64,000 nt of DNA from Armatimonadota bacterium. Lineage in GTDB: Bacteria > Sysuimicrobiota > Sysuimicrobiia > Sysuimicrobiales > Sysuimicrobiaceae. A program made the position numbers and the translations under genes. Where the stretch lies: the NCBI GenBank assembly GCA_031460175.1, contig JAVKGW010000003.1, positions 248,001-312,000 on the forward strand, read 5' to 3'. Positions 36,000 to 44,698 of this stretch are shown in pieces. Numbering within the stretch: position 1 is the stretch's first letter; the number at the start of each line of letters is the position of its first letter. The notes under the pieces are model-generated. The model did not search any database. It had not been told where the DNA came from and worked only from the letters and a program-made list of their open reading frames with translations.

Positions 36000-37115
36000 C
36001 TACGCGCCCTCCTGGACCTCCGTGGATTCCGCCAACTCCTCGGGGGTGAGGTCCCGGAACAGCCTGCGGGCCTCCGCCTCCCGCACCTGGGTTTCGCTCT
36101 TGATGTCGATCCGCCAACCCGTGAGCTTCGCCGCCAGCCGCGCATTCTGTCCCTCCCGACCGATGGCCAGGGACAGCTGGTTGTCGGGCACGATCACGGT
36201 GGCGGTCCGGGTCTCCTCGTCGATCTCCACCCGGCTCACCTTCGCGGGCTGCAGGGCTGCGGCCACGAACTGGGCGGGATCCGGGCTCCAAGGGACGATG
36301 TCGATCTTCTCCCCCCGCAGCTCGTCCACCACCGCCTGCACCCGACTCCCCTTTGGTCCCACGCAGGCGCCCACGGGATCCACGTTGCGATCCCGGGAGT
36401 ACACCGCGATCTTGGTGCGGGAGCCGGGTTCCCGGGCGATGTTCTCGATGACCACGATCCCCTCCCGCAGCTCGGGTACCTCCTGCTCGAAGAGCTTGCG
36501 CACGAGCCCCGGGTGGGCCCGGGAGACGAAGATCTGAGGGCCCCGGTTGGTGGTGCGCACCTCCGTCACGTATACCTTGATGCGCTCCCCCTGCCGGTAG
36601 GTCTCCCGGGGGATCTGCTCCGTGGGCGGGAGCACGGCCTCCACGCGTCCCAGGTCCACGTACACGTTCCGCTTCTCGATCCGCTGAACGATCCCCGTGA
36701 CCACTTCCTTCTCGCGCTTCTCGAACTCTTTCTGCACCAGCTCCCGCTCCGCCTCCCGGATCCGCTGCACGATGACCTGCTTGGCGGTCTGAGCCGCGAT
36801 GCGACCGAAGTCCCGGGGCGTGATCTCCTCCTCCACGAGGTCCCCGACCTGTGCCGTGGGATCCTCCCGACGCATCTCGTCCAAGGAGATCTGCGTGGTG
36901 GGATCCTCCACCCGCTCCACCACGGTCTTGGTGCTGTACACCCGTACCTCCCCCGTCCTCGGGTCGAGCTCGACCCGGACGTTCTGGCCCGTGCCGCCGA
37001 AGTGCTTCTTGTAGGCGGACACGAGCGCGTTCTGGACCGCCTCGATGAGCACCTCCTTGGAGATGCCCCGTTCTTCCTCCAAGAGGTCCAGCGCGCGGAT
37101 CAGCTCTCCGTTCAT
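36000..37115 (-). CDS. nusA: Transcription termination/antitermination protein NusA
   Basis: RNA polymerase-associated factor for pausing, termination and antitermination. The 371 residues comprise the N-terminal polymerase-binding domain (residues 1-130), an S1 domain, and KH1 and KH2 (RDRNVDPVGACVGPKGSRVQAV; LAIGREGQNARLAAKLTGW). The C-terminal acidic repeats of proteobacterial NusA are absent, as in Gram-positives. The start overlaps the rimP stop (ATGA). Confidence 0.97.
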   Translation of the reverse strand: MNGELIRALDLLEEERGISKEVLIEAVQNALVSAYKKHFGGTGQNVRVELDPRTGEVRVYSTKTVVERVEDPTTQISLDEMRREDPTAQVGDLVEEEITPRDFGRIAAQTAKQVIVQRIREAERELVQKEFEKREKEVVTGIVQRIEKRNVYVDLGRVEAVLPPTEQIPRETYRQGERIKVYVTEVRTTNRGPQIFVSRAHPGLVRKLFEQEVPELREGIVVIENIAREPGSRTKIAVYSRDRNVDPVGACVGPKGSRVQAVVDELRGEKIDIVPWSPDPAQFVAAALQPAKVSRVEIDEETRTATVIVPDNQLSLAIGREGQNARLAAKLTGWRIDIKSETQVREAEARRLFRDLTPEELAESTEVQEGA

Positions 37116-37657
37116 CTGCCCTCCCACCTCGTTCGGAAATTTCCGGACCGGGCGTCCGAGCGGCGACGCAGATCCCGCCGGATCTCCTCGGGATCCACCC
37201 GCAGCCGAGCCTGGGCGATCTCCTCCAGGGGGATGTGGGCCTCTCGACCCCTCCCCAGGTCCACCACCACCCGTCCCGCCACGATCCCCCGCAGCCGCCC
37301 GGTGAAGTGGCGCTGGCCGGAGATCTCGGAGACGGTAGTGACCTCTACCAGCCGACCCGCAAACCGGTCGAAGTCCCCGGTCCGACGCAGGGGCCGGTCT
37401 AGCCCGGGCGAGGCCACCTCCAGGGTGTACCGGTGGAGGAAGAGATCCTCCACGTCCAGCTGGCGGGAGAGGCGCTCGGACAGTCGGGCGCAGTCCTCCA
37501 CGGAGACCCCGCCCTCCCGGTCCACCAGGATCCGTAGGACCGTGCGGGCGCCCTGCCCCTCCAGTTCCACATCCACCAGCTCCAGCCCCATCCGATCCGC
37601 GATGGGCTGGGCCAGCTCGCTCACCCGTCGAAGGATCACCTGCCGATCCGTGCCCAT
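37112..37657 (-). CDS. rimP: Ribosome maturation factor RimP
   Basis: A 181-residue factor for 30S assembly. Family features: MGLELVDVELEGQGARTVLRI in the N-terminal domain, DVEDLFLHRYTLEVASPGLDRPL at the domain junction (the SPGLDRPL signature), and an SH3-like C-terminal half. The ATG at 37657 has GAGGGG just upstream. It is the first gene of the large operon, with its own promoter and a leader hairpin. Confidence 0.94.
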   Translation of the reverse strand: MGTDRQVILRRVSELAQPIADRMGLELVDVELEGQGARTVLRILVDREGGVSVEDCARLSERLSRQLDVEDLFLHRYTLEVASPGLDRPLRRTGDFDRFAGRLVEVTTVSEISGQRHFTGRLRGIVAGRVVVDLGRGREAHIPLEEIAQARLRVDPEEIRRDLRRRSDARSGNFRTRWEGR

Positions 37658-37667
37658 AGTCCCCTCT

Positions 37668-37698
37668 AAAACGAAGGAGTGGGCTTCCGACCCACTCC
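37668..37698 (-). terminator. Terminator-like hairpin in the rimP-nusA leader
   Basis: On the minus strand an 8-bp GC-rich stem (GGAGTGGG paired with CCCACTCC, loop TCGGAAG, 37676-37698) is followed by TTCGTTTT. It lies between the operon promoter and the rimP ATG. It could end asnS transcripts, or act as an attenuator through which NusA controls its own operon, as described for rimP-nusA leaders in other bacteria. Confidence 0.65.
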
Positions 37699-37748
37699 CG
37701 CGTGCGCGCCACAACACCTTCCTTACGCCTACCTGGCCGCTCAGGGTC

Positions 37749-37777
37749 AGCATACCACGTCTCCGCCCAACCGGCAA
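37749..37777 (-). promoter_or_regulatory. Promoter of the rimP-nusA-infB operon
   Basis: TTGCCG (37772-37777), a 17-base spacer and TATGCT (37749-37754) on the minus strand, with a TG one base before the -10 (extended -10). The start site would be near 37742, giving an ~85-base leader that contains the hairpin at 37676-37698. Confidence 0.7.
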
Positions 37778-37838
37778 CCTGCTCCCGCGGAGTGCCGCAC
37801 AGATGTCCGGGGGGTCCGCAACGGCGGCGCCGGCCCGC

Positions 37839-39137
37839 TCAGGGGCCGAGCCGGTAGAGGAGCCGGGGGAAGGGGATGGCCTCCCGCACGTGATCCAGGC
37901 CGCAGATCCACGCCACCGTCCGCTCGATCCCCAGCCCGAACCCCGCATGGGGTACGGAGCCGTACCGCCGCAGGTCCAGATACCACGCGTAGGGCTCCGG
38001 GGGGAGTCCGTGCTCGGCGAGCCGTCGCTCCAGGAGCGCCAGGTCGTGGATCCGCTGCCCCCCGCCGATGATCTCCCCGTACCCTTCGGGAGCCAGGAGG
38101 TCGAAGTTCAGGACCACCTCTGGGCGTTCCGGGTCGGGCTGCATGTAGAAGGCCTTGCAGGCCGCGGGGTAGCGGTGCACGAACACGGGGCGATCGAAGG
38201 CGCGGCTGAGGACCGTCTCCTCATCCCCCCCGAAGTCCTTCCCCCAGGGCATCACGAGACCGGCCTCGTTCACCCGCCGCACCGCTTCGTCGTAGGAGAT
38301 GCGGGGGAACGGCGGGCGGACCCGCTCCAGCGCCCCGAGATCCCGACCGAGGAGGTGGAGCTCGGCCCGTCGGTGTCGGAGCACCTCCTCCACGATGGCC
38401 ACCACGAGCCCCTCCGCGAGCGCCATGCACTCCTCCAGGCCCATGTAGGCGGCCTCCGGCTCCAGCATCCAGAACTCCGTGAGGTGGCGCCGGGTTTTGG
38501 ACTTCTCCGCCCGGAAGGTCGGGCCCAGGCAGTACACCCGGCCGAAGGCCATGGCCGCGGCCTCCATGTACAGCTGTCCGCTCTGGGTGAGGTAGGCCTT
38601 GCGGTCGAAGTAGTCCACCTCGAAGAGGGTGGTGGTCCCCTCTACCGCGGCGGGCGTGAGGATGGGCGCGTCTACCCGGAGGTATCCCTGCCCCTGGAGG
38701 TAAGCCTCCGCGGCCCGGATCACGTCTGCCCGGATGCGGAGCACAGCGTTCGGGCGGCGGCTGCGGAGCCACAGGTGCCGGTGATCCAGCAGGAACTCAA
38801 TCCCGTGCTCCTTCGGGGTGATGGGATACCCTTCCGCCCGATGCACGATCCAGAGATCCCGCACCGCGACCTCGTATCCGCCCGGCGCCCGGGCATCCTC
38901 CCGCACCACCCCTCGGACGATGAGGGCGGACTCCTGGGTGAGGGCGTCGTAGAGGCGGAACAGGTCGTCGGAGGCTTCGGGCTTCGCCAGGACCGCCTGG
39001 AGGATGCCGGAGCCGTCCCGCACCAGCAGGAACCGGACCTTGCCGCTGCTCCGCTTGTCATACAGCCACCCCCGCAGTTCCACCTCCTCCCCCACGTGCC
39101 GGCTCACCTCACACACGCGGATCCACCTCGCCTCCAT
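37839..39137 (-). CDS. asnS: Asparaginyl-tRNA synthetase (class II, AsnRS/AspRS group)
   Basis: Charges tRNA-Asn. It has an N-terminal OB-fold anticodon domain (residues 10-110) and class II core motifs: motif 2 in [16 protein letters not shown] and motif 3 [12 protein letters not shown] near the C-terminus. The 432-residue length and the [17 protein letters not shown] segment fit AsnRS rather than the longer bacterial AspRS; an archaeal-type AspRS is the alternative. The ATG at 39137 has GGGAGGTGG close upstream. It is divergent from the phosphofructokinase gene. Confidence 0.88.
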   Translation of the reverse strand: MEARWIRVCEVSRHVGEEVELRGWLYDKRSSGKVRFLLVRDGSGILQAVLAKPEASDDLFRLYDALTQESALIVRGVVREDARAPGGYEVAVRDLWIVHRAEGYPITPKEHGIEFLLDHRHLWLRSRRPNAVLRIRADVIRAAEAYLQGQGYLRVDAPILTPAAVEGTTTLFEVDYFDRKAYLTQSGQLYMEAAAMAFGRVYCLGPTFRAEKSKTRRHLTEFWMLEPEAAYMGLEECMALAEGLVVAIVEEVLRHRRAELHLLGRDLGALERVRPPFPRISYDEAVRRVNEAGLVMPWGKDFGGDEETVLSRAFDRPVFVHRYPAACKAFYMQPDPERPEVVLNFDLLAPEGYGEIIGGGQRIHDLALLERRLAEHGLPPEPYAWYLDLRRYGSVPHAGFGLGIERTVAWICGLDHVREAIPFPRLLYRLGP

Positions 39138-39225
39138 GCGCCACCTCCCGAACCTAATCATGCGGGTTGCCCGAAGGCGGCGCGAGCCCTCATCCTAAAC
39201 CCAGACGCCGAAAGGGTGGTGTGGC

Positions 39226-40527
39226 ATGGACCCTCGGGGAAAGGACCTGGGCATCCTGGTGGGCGGGGGACCGGCTCCCGGGATCAACGGGGTCATCGGG
39301 GCCGTCACCATCGAGGCCCGAAACCGGGGACTCCGGGTTTGGGGGATCTACGATGGGTGGCAGTGGCTCATGCAGGAGGAGGCCCGGACCCTGCGGGAGC
39401 GGGGGCACGTGCGGGAGCTCCAGATCGCGGACGTCTCCCGGATCCACTTCGACGGCGGATCCCTCCTCCGGGCCTCCCGGGCAAACCCCACCCGGCGGGA
39501 GGAGGACCTGAACCGGGTGGTCCGCAACCTCCAGGAGCTGGGAATCGGGTATCTCGTCACCGTGGGGGGAGACGACACCGCCTTCGCCGCGGCCCGGGTG
39601 TGCGAGCGGGCGCGGGGCGCCATCCGGTTCGTCCACGTGCCCAAGACGATCGACAACGACCTCCCGCTCCCGGGCGGAGCGCCCACCTTCGGGTTCAACA
39701 CCGCCAAGCAGGTGGGGTTTGAACTGGTGCGCAACCTCATGGAGGACTCCCGCACCACGAACCGCTGGTTCTTCATCAGCGTCATGGGCCGCAGTGCGGG
39801 GCACCTGGCCCTGGGCATCGGGAAGGCGGCGGGCGCCACCCTCACCTTGATCCCGGAAGAGTTCCCCGAGCGGACCTCCCTGACCCTGGTGGCGGACGTG
39901 CTGGAAGCGGCCATGCTGAAGCGTCGGGTCATGGGACGGGAGGACGGGGTGGCCATCGTGGCGGAAGGGATCTTGGAGCGGGTGCCGGAGGAGGAGCTGG
40001 CCGCGCAGGAGGGTGTCCGGATCGTACGGGACCCCTACGGTCATCTGCGCCTGGCGGAACTGGATCTGGCGTACATCCTGAAGAGCATGGTGGAGCGGCG
40101 GTTCAGGGATCGGGGGGAGCAGATCACCATCGTGCACAAGAGCATCGGGTACGAGCTGCGGTGCGCCCCGCCCATCGCCTCGGATTCCGAGTACGTGCGG
40201 GACCTCGGCTACGGAGCGGTGCGCTACCTCCTGGAAGAGGCCGGGTCCCAGGGAGCCATGGTGTGCATGGAGGCGGGGCAGCTGCGTTACGTGGACTTCA
40301 CGGAGCTGCTGGACCCCCAGACGGGACGGACCCGGGTGCGTCGGGTGGACCTCCAGTCCACCGCCTACCGGGTGGCCCGGGAGTACATGATCCGCCTGGA
40401 GCCGGAGGACCTACGGGACCCGCAGATGCTGCGACGGCTGAGCGCGGCCGCGGGGATGACCCCCGAGGCGTTCCGGGCCCGATACGAACCCGCAGCGCGG
40501 GTGGGATCCCTCACCACAGGTACCTGA
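39226..40527 (+). CDS. 6-phosphofructokinase, pyrophosphate-dependent type by active-site residues
   Basis: Phosphorylates fructose 6-phosphate. The 433 residues begin with LVGGGPAPGINGVI, the phosphate-donor loop. Two positions that set donor choice read GGDDT (Asp117, where ATP enzymes have Gly104 in E. coli numbering) and PKTIDND (Lys140, where ATP enzymes have Gly124). Both are the PPi-PFK pattern; the catalytic Asp is D143. A PPi enzyme would be reversible and serve glycolysis and gluconeogenesis. Its tail overlaps the convergent Cys-rich gene by 17 bases. Confidence 0.88.
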   Translation: MDPRGKDLGILVGGGPAPGINGVIGAVTIEARNRGLRVWGIYDGWQWLMQEEARTLRERGHVRELQIADVSRIHFDGGSLLRASRANPTRREEDLNRVVRNLQELGIGYLVTVGGDDTAFAAARVCERARGAIRFVHVPKTIDNDLPLPGGAPTFGFNTAKQVGFELVRNLMEDSRTTNRWFFISVMGRSAGHLALGIGKAAGATLTLIPEEFPERTSLTLVADVLEAAMLKRRVMGREDGVAIVAEGILERVPEEELAAQEGVRIVRDPYGHLRLAELDLAYILKSMVERRFRDRGEQITIVHKSIGYELRCAPPIASDSEYVRDLGYGAVRYLLEEAGSQGAMVCMEAGQLRYVDFTELLDPQTGRTRVRRVDLQSTAYRVAREYMIRLEPEDLRDPQMLRRLSAAAGMTPEAFRARYEPAARVGSLTTGT

Positions 40528-40909
40528 ACTTCGCGGCGAACCGGCGCTCCAGGTCCTCCCGGTGCAGGAAGTAGACGGGACACTGCCGGAGCATGCAGAT
40601 GTGCAGGGCCTGGTTGCAGTAAGCCTCCGGAACCTCCCAGCACTTCCGATTCAGGAAAAACGCGAAGCACACCCCCCGACGCTCGTCGTAGCTCTGCAGC
40701 TCCTCCAGCTCCACAGAAGGTTGCCGGGATCCCGCGGGGCCCGCGGCCGGCACGGAGGGGGCCGTCGTGGGCGTCTCCGGGTCCGGGAGTGGCCGGCCGC
40801 TACTCGTCCCCTCCGAATGGCTGGGGGCTTCCAGCTCGCGCAGCTTCTGGCTCGTGTCCTGGATGAGGGCCCGGATCCCGCGTCGGAGTTCCTCCCGCGA
40901 TCTGCTCAC
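40511..40909 (-). CDS. Cys-rich protein with CW-type motif, unknown function
   Basis: A 132-residue protein with three parts: an N-terminal helix (residues 3-28, REELRRGIRALIQ), a Pro/Ser/Thr-rich linker (30-65) and a C-terminal Cys module. Cysteines lie at 81, 90 (followed by Trp, KCWEV), 98, 105 and 110 (RQCPVYF), a pattern like the small CW metal-binding modules appended to signalling proteins. It starts at a GTG with a good GAGGTGG site, inside parA and in another frame (110-base overlap). I do not know its function; translation is probably coupled to parA. Confidence 0.6.
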   Translation of the reverse strand: MSRSREELRRGIRALIQDTSQKLRELEAPSHSEGTSSGRPLPDPETPTTAPSVPAAGPAGSRQPSVELEELQSYDERRGVCFAFFLNRKCWEVPEAYCNQALHICMLRQCPVYFLHREDLERRFAAKFRYLW

Positions 40910-41699
40910 GTGCCACCACCTCTTTTGCCAGGCTCATGTACTCCTGTGCCCCCCGAGATTGGGGGAGGTGCAGGAAGATGGGGACCCCCGCCATGGAGGA
41001 CTCCACCAGTTTAATGCTGAAGTGAATGGTGGTCTGGAAAACCTTCTCCCCGAAGAACTCGTGGATTCCCCGCAGGATCTCCCGGCTGAGGTTGTTGCGG
41101 CCGTCGTACATGGTGGCAAGCACCCCCAGGATCTCCACCCGATGCCCGATCTCATCCCGCACCATCTGGAGGGTACGCAGCAGCTGCCGCATCCCCAGCA
41201 GGGCGTAGTAGTGGGTCTGGATGGGGATGACGATCTGGTCCGCGGCCACGAGGGCGTTCAGGGTCAGCAGCCCCAGGGAAGGGGGGGTGTCGATGACCAC
41301 GAAATCGTACCGATCCCGCAGGGGCTCGAGCTTCCGACGCAGGACGTGCTCCCGCCCGATCCGAGCCACGAGCTCCAACTCCGCGGCGGCCAGGTCAATG
41401 GAGGAGGGAGCCACCGCAAGGCCTGGGACCGTGGAGGGCCGCAGGATGTCCTCCAGGGAGATGCCGCCCCCATCCGTACGGCTCTCCGTGATCACGTGGT
41501 AGATGGTCTGTTCCAGCTCCCCGGGTTCCAAGCCCAGGCTCACCGTGGCGTTCGCCTGCGGATCCAGATCCACCAGCAGCACCCGGAAGCCCAGGGCCGC
41601 CAGGCACGCCCCGAGGTTCACTGCGGTGGTGGTCTTCCCACAGCCCCCTTTCTGGTTGACGAGGGCGATGACGCGCCCCGCGTCTTGCCCCCGTGCCAT
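40800..41699 (-). CDS. ParA/Soj family ATPase
   Basis: A 299-residue deviant-Walker ATPase: KGGCGKTT at residues 17-24, VDLDPQANAT at about 43-52, and YDFVVIDTPPSLGLL. It segregates DNA or positions protein cargo. No parB or parS-like cluster is visible next to it, so it may be an orphan that positions another cargo. The C-terminal ~35 residues (Gly/Pro/Glu-rich) are encoded by the stretch that also encodes the start of the Cys-rich protein. The ATG at 41699 has a weak ribosome site. Confidence 0.85.
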   Translation of the reverse strand: MARGQDAGRVIALVNQKGGCGKTTTAVNLGACLAALGFRVLLVDLDPQANATVSLGLEPGELEQTIYHVITESRTDGGGISLEDILRPSTVPGLAVAPSSIDLAAAELELVARIGREHVLRRKLEPLRDRYDFVVIDTPPSLGLLTLNALVAADQIVIPIQTHYYALLGMRQLLRTLQMVRDEIGHRVEILGVLATMYDGRNNLSREILRGIHEFFGEKVFQTTIHFSIKLVESSMAGVPIFLHLPQSRGAQEYMSLAKEVVAREQIAGGTPTRDPGPHPGHEPEAARAGSPQPFGGDE

Positions 41700-41725
41700 C
41701 TCGGATCTCTGTTCCGTCCACGGGC

Positions 41726-43096
41726 TCACGGGACCGTTCGGACCTCCCCTGGGGGTTCCGGGTGCGAGTTCGACCCAGGAAGGGACTTTTCCTGCGCGCG
41801 CAGGAGTTCGCGGACGAGCGCCAAGGCCTCCTCCCGGGTCCGCACCCGCCCCTCCAGCTGGGCATCCCGCACCGCCTCCAGCAACTCCCGGAATGGGGGG
41901 CCGGGTCGAAGCCCCAGGGCGATGAGATCGTCCCCGGTGAGGAGTCTGGGCGGGTTCACCTCCTCGGGTCGGAGCTCCGCGCGGGTGGCGAGGATCCACT
42001 CGTACGTGGTGAGATCTCCGTGGCTCGCCACGCAGTCCGCCCGGTACAGTTCCAAGAGCTCCTCGAAGTCCGAACGGGCGAAGAACCGCCTGCGCTTGGC
42101 CTCCCGCATGCGGGGGAGGTCCGCGAGCCGCATGTGGTCCCGGACCAGGGCCACGATCCGTTCGGTTTCCTCGCGGCTCAGCCGGAGGCGCTGGCAGACC
42201 TCCCGAGCCCGTTCGGCGCCCACCCGGTCGTGACCGGGGAACCGGATCCGGCCGTCCCGCGTGAGGGTCAAGGGCTTGCCGATATCGTGCAACAGGGTGG
42301 CGAAGGCCAGCACCGCGGAAGGGTCCCGCAGGGCGTCCAGGGCCAGGACGGTGTGGGTGAACACGTCCCCTTCCGGGTGGTACTCGGGCGGCTGCACGAC
42401 GCCCTTCATCGCCGCCACCTCCGGGAGGATCTGGGAGAGGAGCCCGGTTTCGTCCAATAGCCGGAGCCCGCGAGCGCGGCGGGGACCGGTGAGGAGGCGT
42501 GCGAGCTCGTCCCGGATTCGCTCCCAGCTCGTGGTGCGGATGCGATCCGCCAGGGCCCGGATGGCCTGCAGCGTATCCGGCTCGATCTCGAAATCGAGCT
42601 CGCATGCAAGCCGCACCGCCCGCAGCATCCGGAGCCGGTCCTCCTGGAAGCGCTCCCGGGGATCTCCGATGGTACGGATCCGCCGCCGCAGGAGATCCTG
42701 CTGTCCACCGACCCAGTCGTAAAGGGTACCGGTGAGGGGATCGTACAGCAGCCCGTTAATGGTGAAGTCCCGTCGGGCCACGTCCTCGCGGGCAGAGCTG
42801 TAACGCACTTCCGAGGGATGCCGGCCATCGAGATACGGGCCCTCCACTCGGAAGGTGGCCACCTCGACCCAGTGATCCCCCATCCGCACGCGGACCACGC
42901 CAAAGGCCACCCCCACGGGGAAGGCATGGGGGAACAGGTGCAGGACCTCTTCAGGCCGGGCGGAGGTGGCCACATCATAGTCCTTGGGGGTTCGCCCGAG
43001 AAGCAGGTCCCGGACGCACCCCCCTGCCCAGTACGCCTCGTACCCGGCTTCCCGGAGGCGCCGGACGACCTCCCGGGCGGACTCCGCGGGGCTCAG
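41726..43096 (-). CDS. cca: CCA-adding-type tRNA nucleotidyltransferase with HD domain
   Basis: A class II nucleotidyltransferase of 456 residues. The head domain has GGCVRD (residues 25-30) and DYD (39-41) for metal binding. RRDFTINGLLYDP and the neck helices with ERFQEDRLRMLRAVRLA follow, then an HD domain (LLHDIGKP). It could be a CCA-, A- or CC-adding enzyme; poly(A) polymerase is less likely. No ATG, GTG or TTG is available in frame at a sensible place. The best start is a CTG at 43096 overlapping the ytxH stop (CTGA), with GGAGG four bases upstream. Confidence 0.88.
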   Translation of the reverse strand: MSPAESAREVVRRLREAGYEAYWAGGCVRDLLLGRTPKDYDVATSARPEEVLHLFPHAFPVGVAFGVVRVRMGDHWVEVATFRVEGPYLDGRHPSEVRYSSAREDVARRDFTINGLLYDPLTGTLYDWVGGQQDLLRRRIRTIGDPRERFQEDRLRMLRAVRLACELDFEIEPDTLQAIRALADRIRTTSWERIRDELARLLTGPRRARGLRLLDETGLLSQILPEVAAMKGVVQPPEYHPEGDVFTHTVLALDALRDPSAVLAFATLLHDIGKPLTLTRDGRIRFPGHDRVGAERAREVCQRLRLSREETERIVALVRDHMRLADLPRMREAKRRRFFARSDFEELLELYRADCVASHGDLTTYEWILATRAELRPEEVNPPRLLTGDDLIALGLRPGPPFRELLEAVRDAQLEGRVRTREEALALVRELLRAQEKSLPGSNSHPEPPGEVRTVP

Positions 43097-43422
43097 CGTT
43101 CCTCCAGCTCCTCCAACCGGCCCAGCATCTCCTCCCGTTGCTCCTGAGCCGCCTCCTTGCCCCGCACGATGGCCTCCCGGACCCGCTCGGCCCCCTGCTC
43201 CACCACCTCCCGGCCCCGCTGGAGCACCGTCTCCGCGGTATCGCGGACCCGCTCCGTAAGGGTCTGGGTTCCCTCCCGCAACCGGCCCGCGAGCTCCTCC
43301 GTCCGTTCCTTCAACCGGTGGCGCACCCGCTCCCCGGGTTGGGAGGTCAGCAGCAACCCCAACCCGATCCCCACCAAGGCACCCACCACGAATCCGCTGA
43401 GGAAATCGGAACGCTCCGCCAT
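43093..43422 (-). CDS. YtxH-like small membrane protein
   Basis: A 109-residue protein with one N-terminal transmembrane helix (residues 8-27, GFVVGALVGIGLGLLL) and a long charged amphipathic helix (residues 33-109, heptads such as LREGTQTLTERVRDTAETV). This matches YtxH-type gas-vesicle/general-stress-like proteins of unknown molecular role. The ATG at 43422 has GGAGG eight bases upstream. It lies between mnmA and cca and overlaps the latter by four bases. Confidence 0.75.
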   Translation of the reverse strand: MAERSDFLSGFVVGALVGIGLGLLLTSQPGERVRHRLKERTEELAGRLREGTQTLTERVRDTAETVLQRGREVVEQGAERVREAIVRGKEAAQEQREEMLGRLEELEER

Positions 43423-43436
43423 CCCGCATCCCTCCT

Positions 43437-44561
43437 CTATCCGGTGTAGACAGGCACCGCCACGGCCTGCTCGAACCGCTCCCCCCCCACGGTGCGTACC
43501 CGGCGCACCACGCCTCCGCCCAGCACCTCCTCCCCTTGGTAGAGGCAAGCCACTTGCCCCGCGTTCGTGGCCCAGGGAGGATTCCAAAACCGCACCCGCA
43601 CCGTGTCCCCCCGGCACTCCACCTCTCCCGGGACATCCTGGGCGCCGTGGCGCAGACGCACGGTCGCTGCGAACCGACTGGCCGGGGGCTGCCCCTGTAC
43701 CCAGGACACCTCCTCCAGCTCCACCTCCGTGGCCCGCAGATCCGCTTCTTCTCCGACCACGAGGGCGTTGCGGTCCGCCAGGATGGCCACCACATACCGG
43801 GGCTTGCCCGTGGCGAGACCGAGTCCCCGGCGCTGTCCCACGGTGTACCGGGCAATTCCCCGGTGCGTCCCCAGGAGTCTGCCCTCCGTGTCGTAGATGG
43901 GGCCCGGCCGAAGGGCCTCCGGGGCGAACCGGGCCACCACCTGGGTGTAGTGTCCCCGGGGCACGAAACAGATCTCCTGGCTTTCGGGCTTGTCCGCCAC
44001 ACAAAGCCCCAGACGCCGGGCCACCTCCCGGACCTGGGGCTTTGTGAGCTCCCCGACCGGGAGGAGCAACCGCGCGAGCTCCCGCTGGGTGAGGGCGTAG
44101 AGGACGTAGGACTGATCCTTGGCGCGATCCACGGCGCGCAGGAGCCGGAACCGTCCTGCTTCACGGTGCACCCGGGCGTAGTGGCCCGTCGCGAGGTAAT
44201 CCATCCCCAGGGCAGCCACCTTCTCGAGCAGCAGGGAGAACTTGATGCGCCGATTGCAGGCCACGCAGGGGTTGGGAGTCCGGCCCTGGGCATAGGCCTC
44301 CGCGAAGGGGCGGATCACGGCGGCCTCGAAGGCTTCCCGCAGGTTCAGGACGTAGTGGGGGATGCCCAACCGGCGCGCCACGGCCCGGGCATCCTCCACC
44401 GCCCCGATCCCGCAGCACCCGGAGCCCGCCTCCTCCGCGGGGAGCCAGCTGGGCCACAGGTTCATGGTGAGGCCCACCACCTCGTGCCCGGCCTCCACGA
44501 GGAGGGCCGCGGCCACCGAGCTGTCCACGCCACCGCTCATGGCCACCGCGACGCGCGCCAT
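43437..44561 (-). CDS. mnmA: tRNA-specific 2-thiouridylase
   Basis: Adds sulfur to U34 of Lys, Glu and Gln tRNAs. PP-loop SGGVDSS at residues 9-15. The catalytic cysteine pair is C99 (NPCVACN) and C198 (ESQEICF), equivalent to the disulfide-forming pair of the E. coli enzyme. The 374-residue length is typical. The start ATG is preceded by GGAGGGAG. No iscS is adjacent. Confidence 0.96.
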   Translation of the reverse strand: MARVAVAMSGGVDSSVAAALLVEAGHEVVGLTMNLWPSWLPAEEAGSGCCGIGAVEDARAVARRLGIPHYVLNLREAFEAAVIRPFAEAYAQGRTPNPCVACNRRIKFSLLLEKVAALGMDYLATGHYARVHREAGRFRLLRAVDRAKDQSYVLYALTQRELARLLLPVGELTKPQVREVARRLGLCVADKPESQEICFVPRGHYTQVVARFAPEALRPGPIYDTEGRLLGTHRGIARYTVGQRRGLGLATGKPRYVVAILADRNALVVGEEADLRATEVELEEVSWVQGQPPASRFAATVRLRHGAQDVPGEVECRGDTVRVRFWNPPWATNAGQVACLYQGEEVLGGGVVRRVRTVGGERFEQAVAVPVYTG

Positions 44562-44576
44562 GCTCCCTCCGTTTTC

Positions 44577-44585
44577 ATCATACCA
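44577..44585 (-). promoter_or_regulatory. Extended -10 promoter of mnmA
   Basis: TG-G-TATGAT on the minus strand, with the -10 proper at 44577-44582. No -35 is seen at 16-18 bases, as expected for an extended -10 promoter. The start site would be near 44570, giving a short leader of about nine bases that carries the Shine-Dalgarno. Confidence 0.55.
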
Positions 44586-44617
44586 CCCCCGTCCGGCGCG
44601 GTCCGGGCCGAGGTACC

Positions 44618-44647
44618 TTGCGGAGAGGGCGGGATCCACAGTAAAAA
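44618..44647 (+). promoter_or_regulatory. Possible promoter of the liv operon
   Basis: TTGCGG (44618-44623), an 18-base spacer and TAAAAA (44642-44647). The match is moderate (four of six at each box), but it is the only AT-rich patch in the divergent gap and is well placed, about 50 bases before the livK ATG. Confidence 0.4.
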
Positions 44648-44698
44648 TAGAAAGGCTCGATGGACCCGATAAAAACCGTGAGACGGGAGGGAATGGGC

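Noticed and set aside
37742-37756. ATG within the rimP promoter as the start of a leader peptide or longer RimP
   Set aside because: The ATG lies inside the -10 box, so it would not be transcribed from that promoter; RimP starts at 37657 with a good ribosome site.
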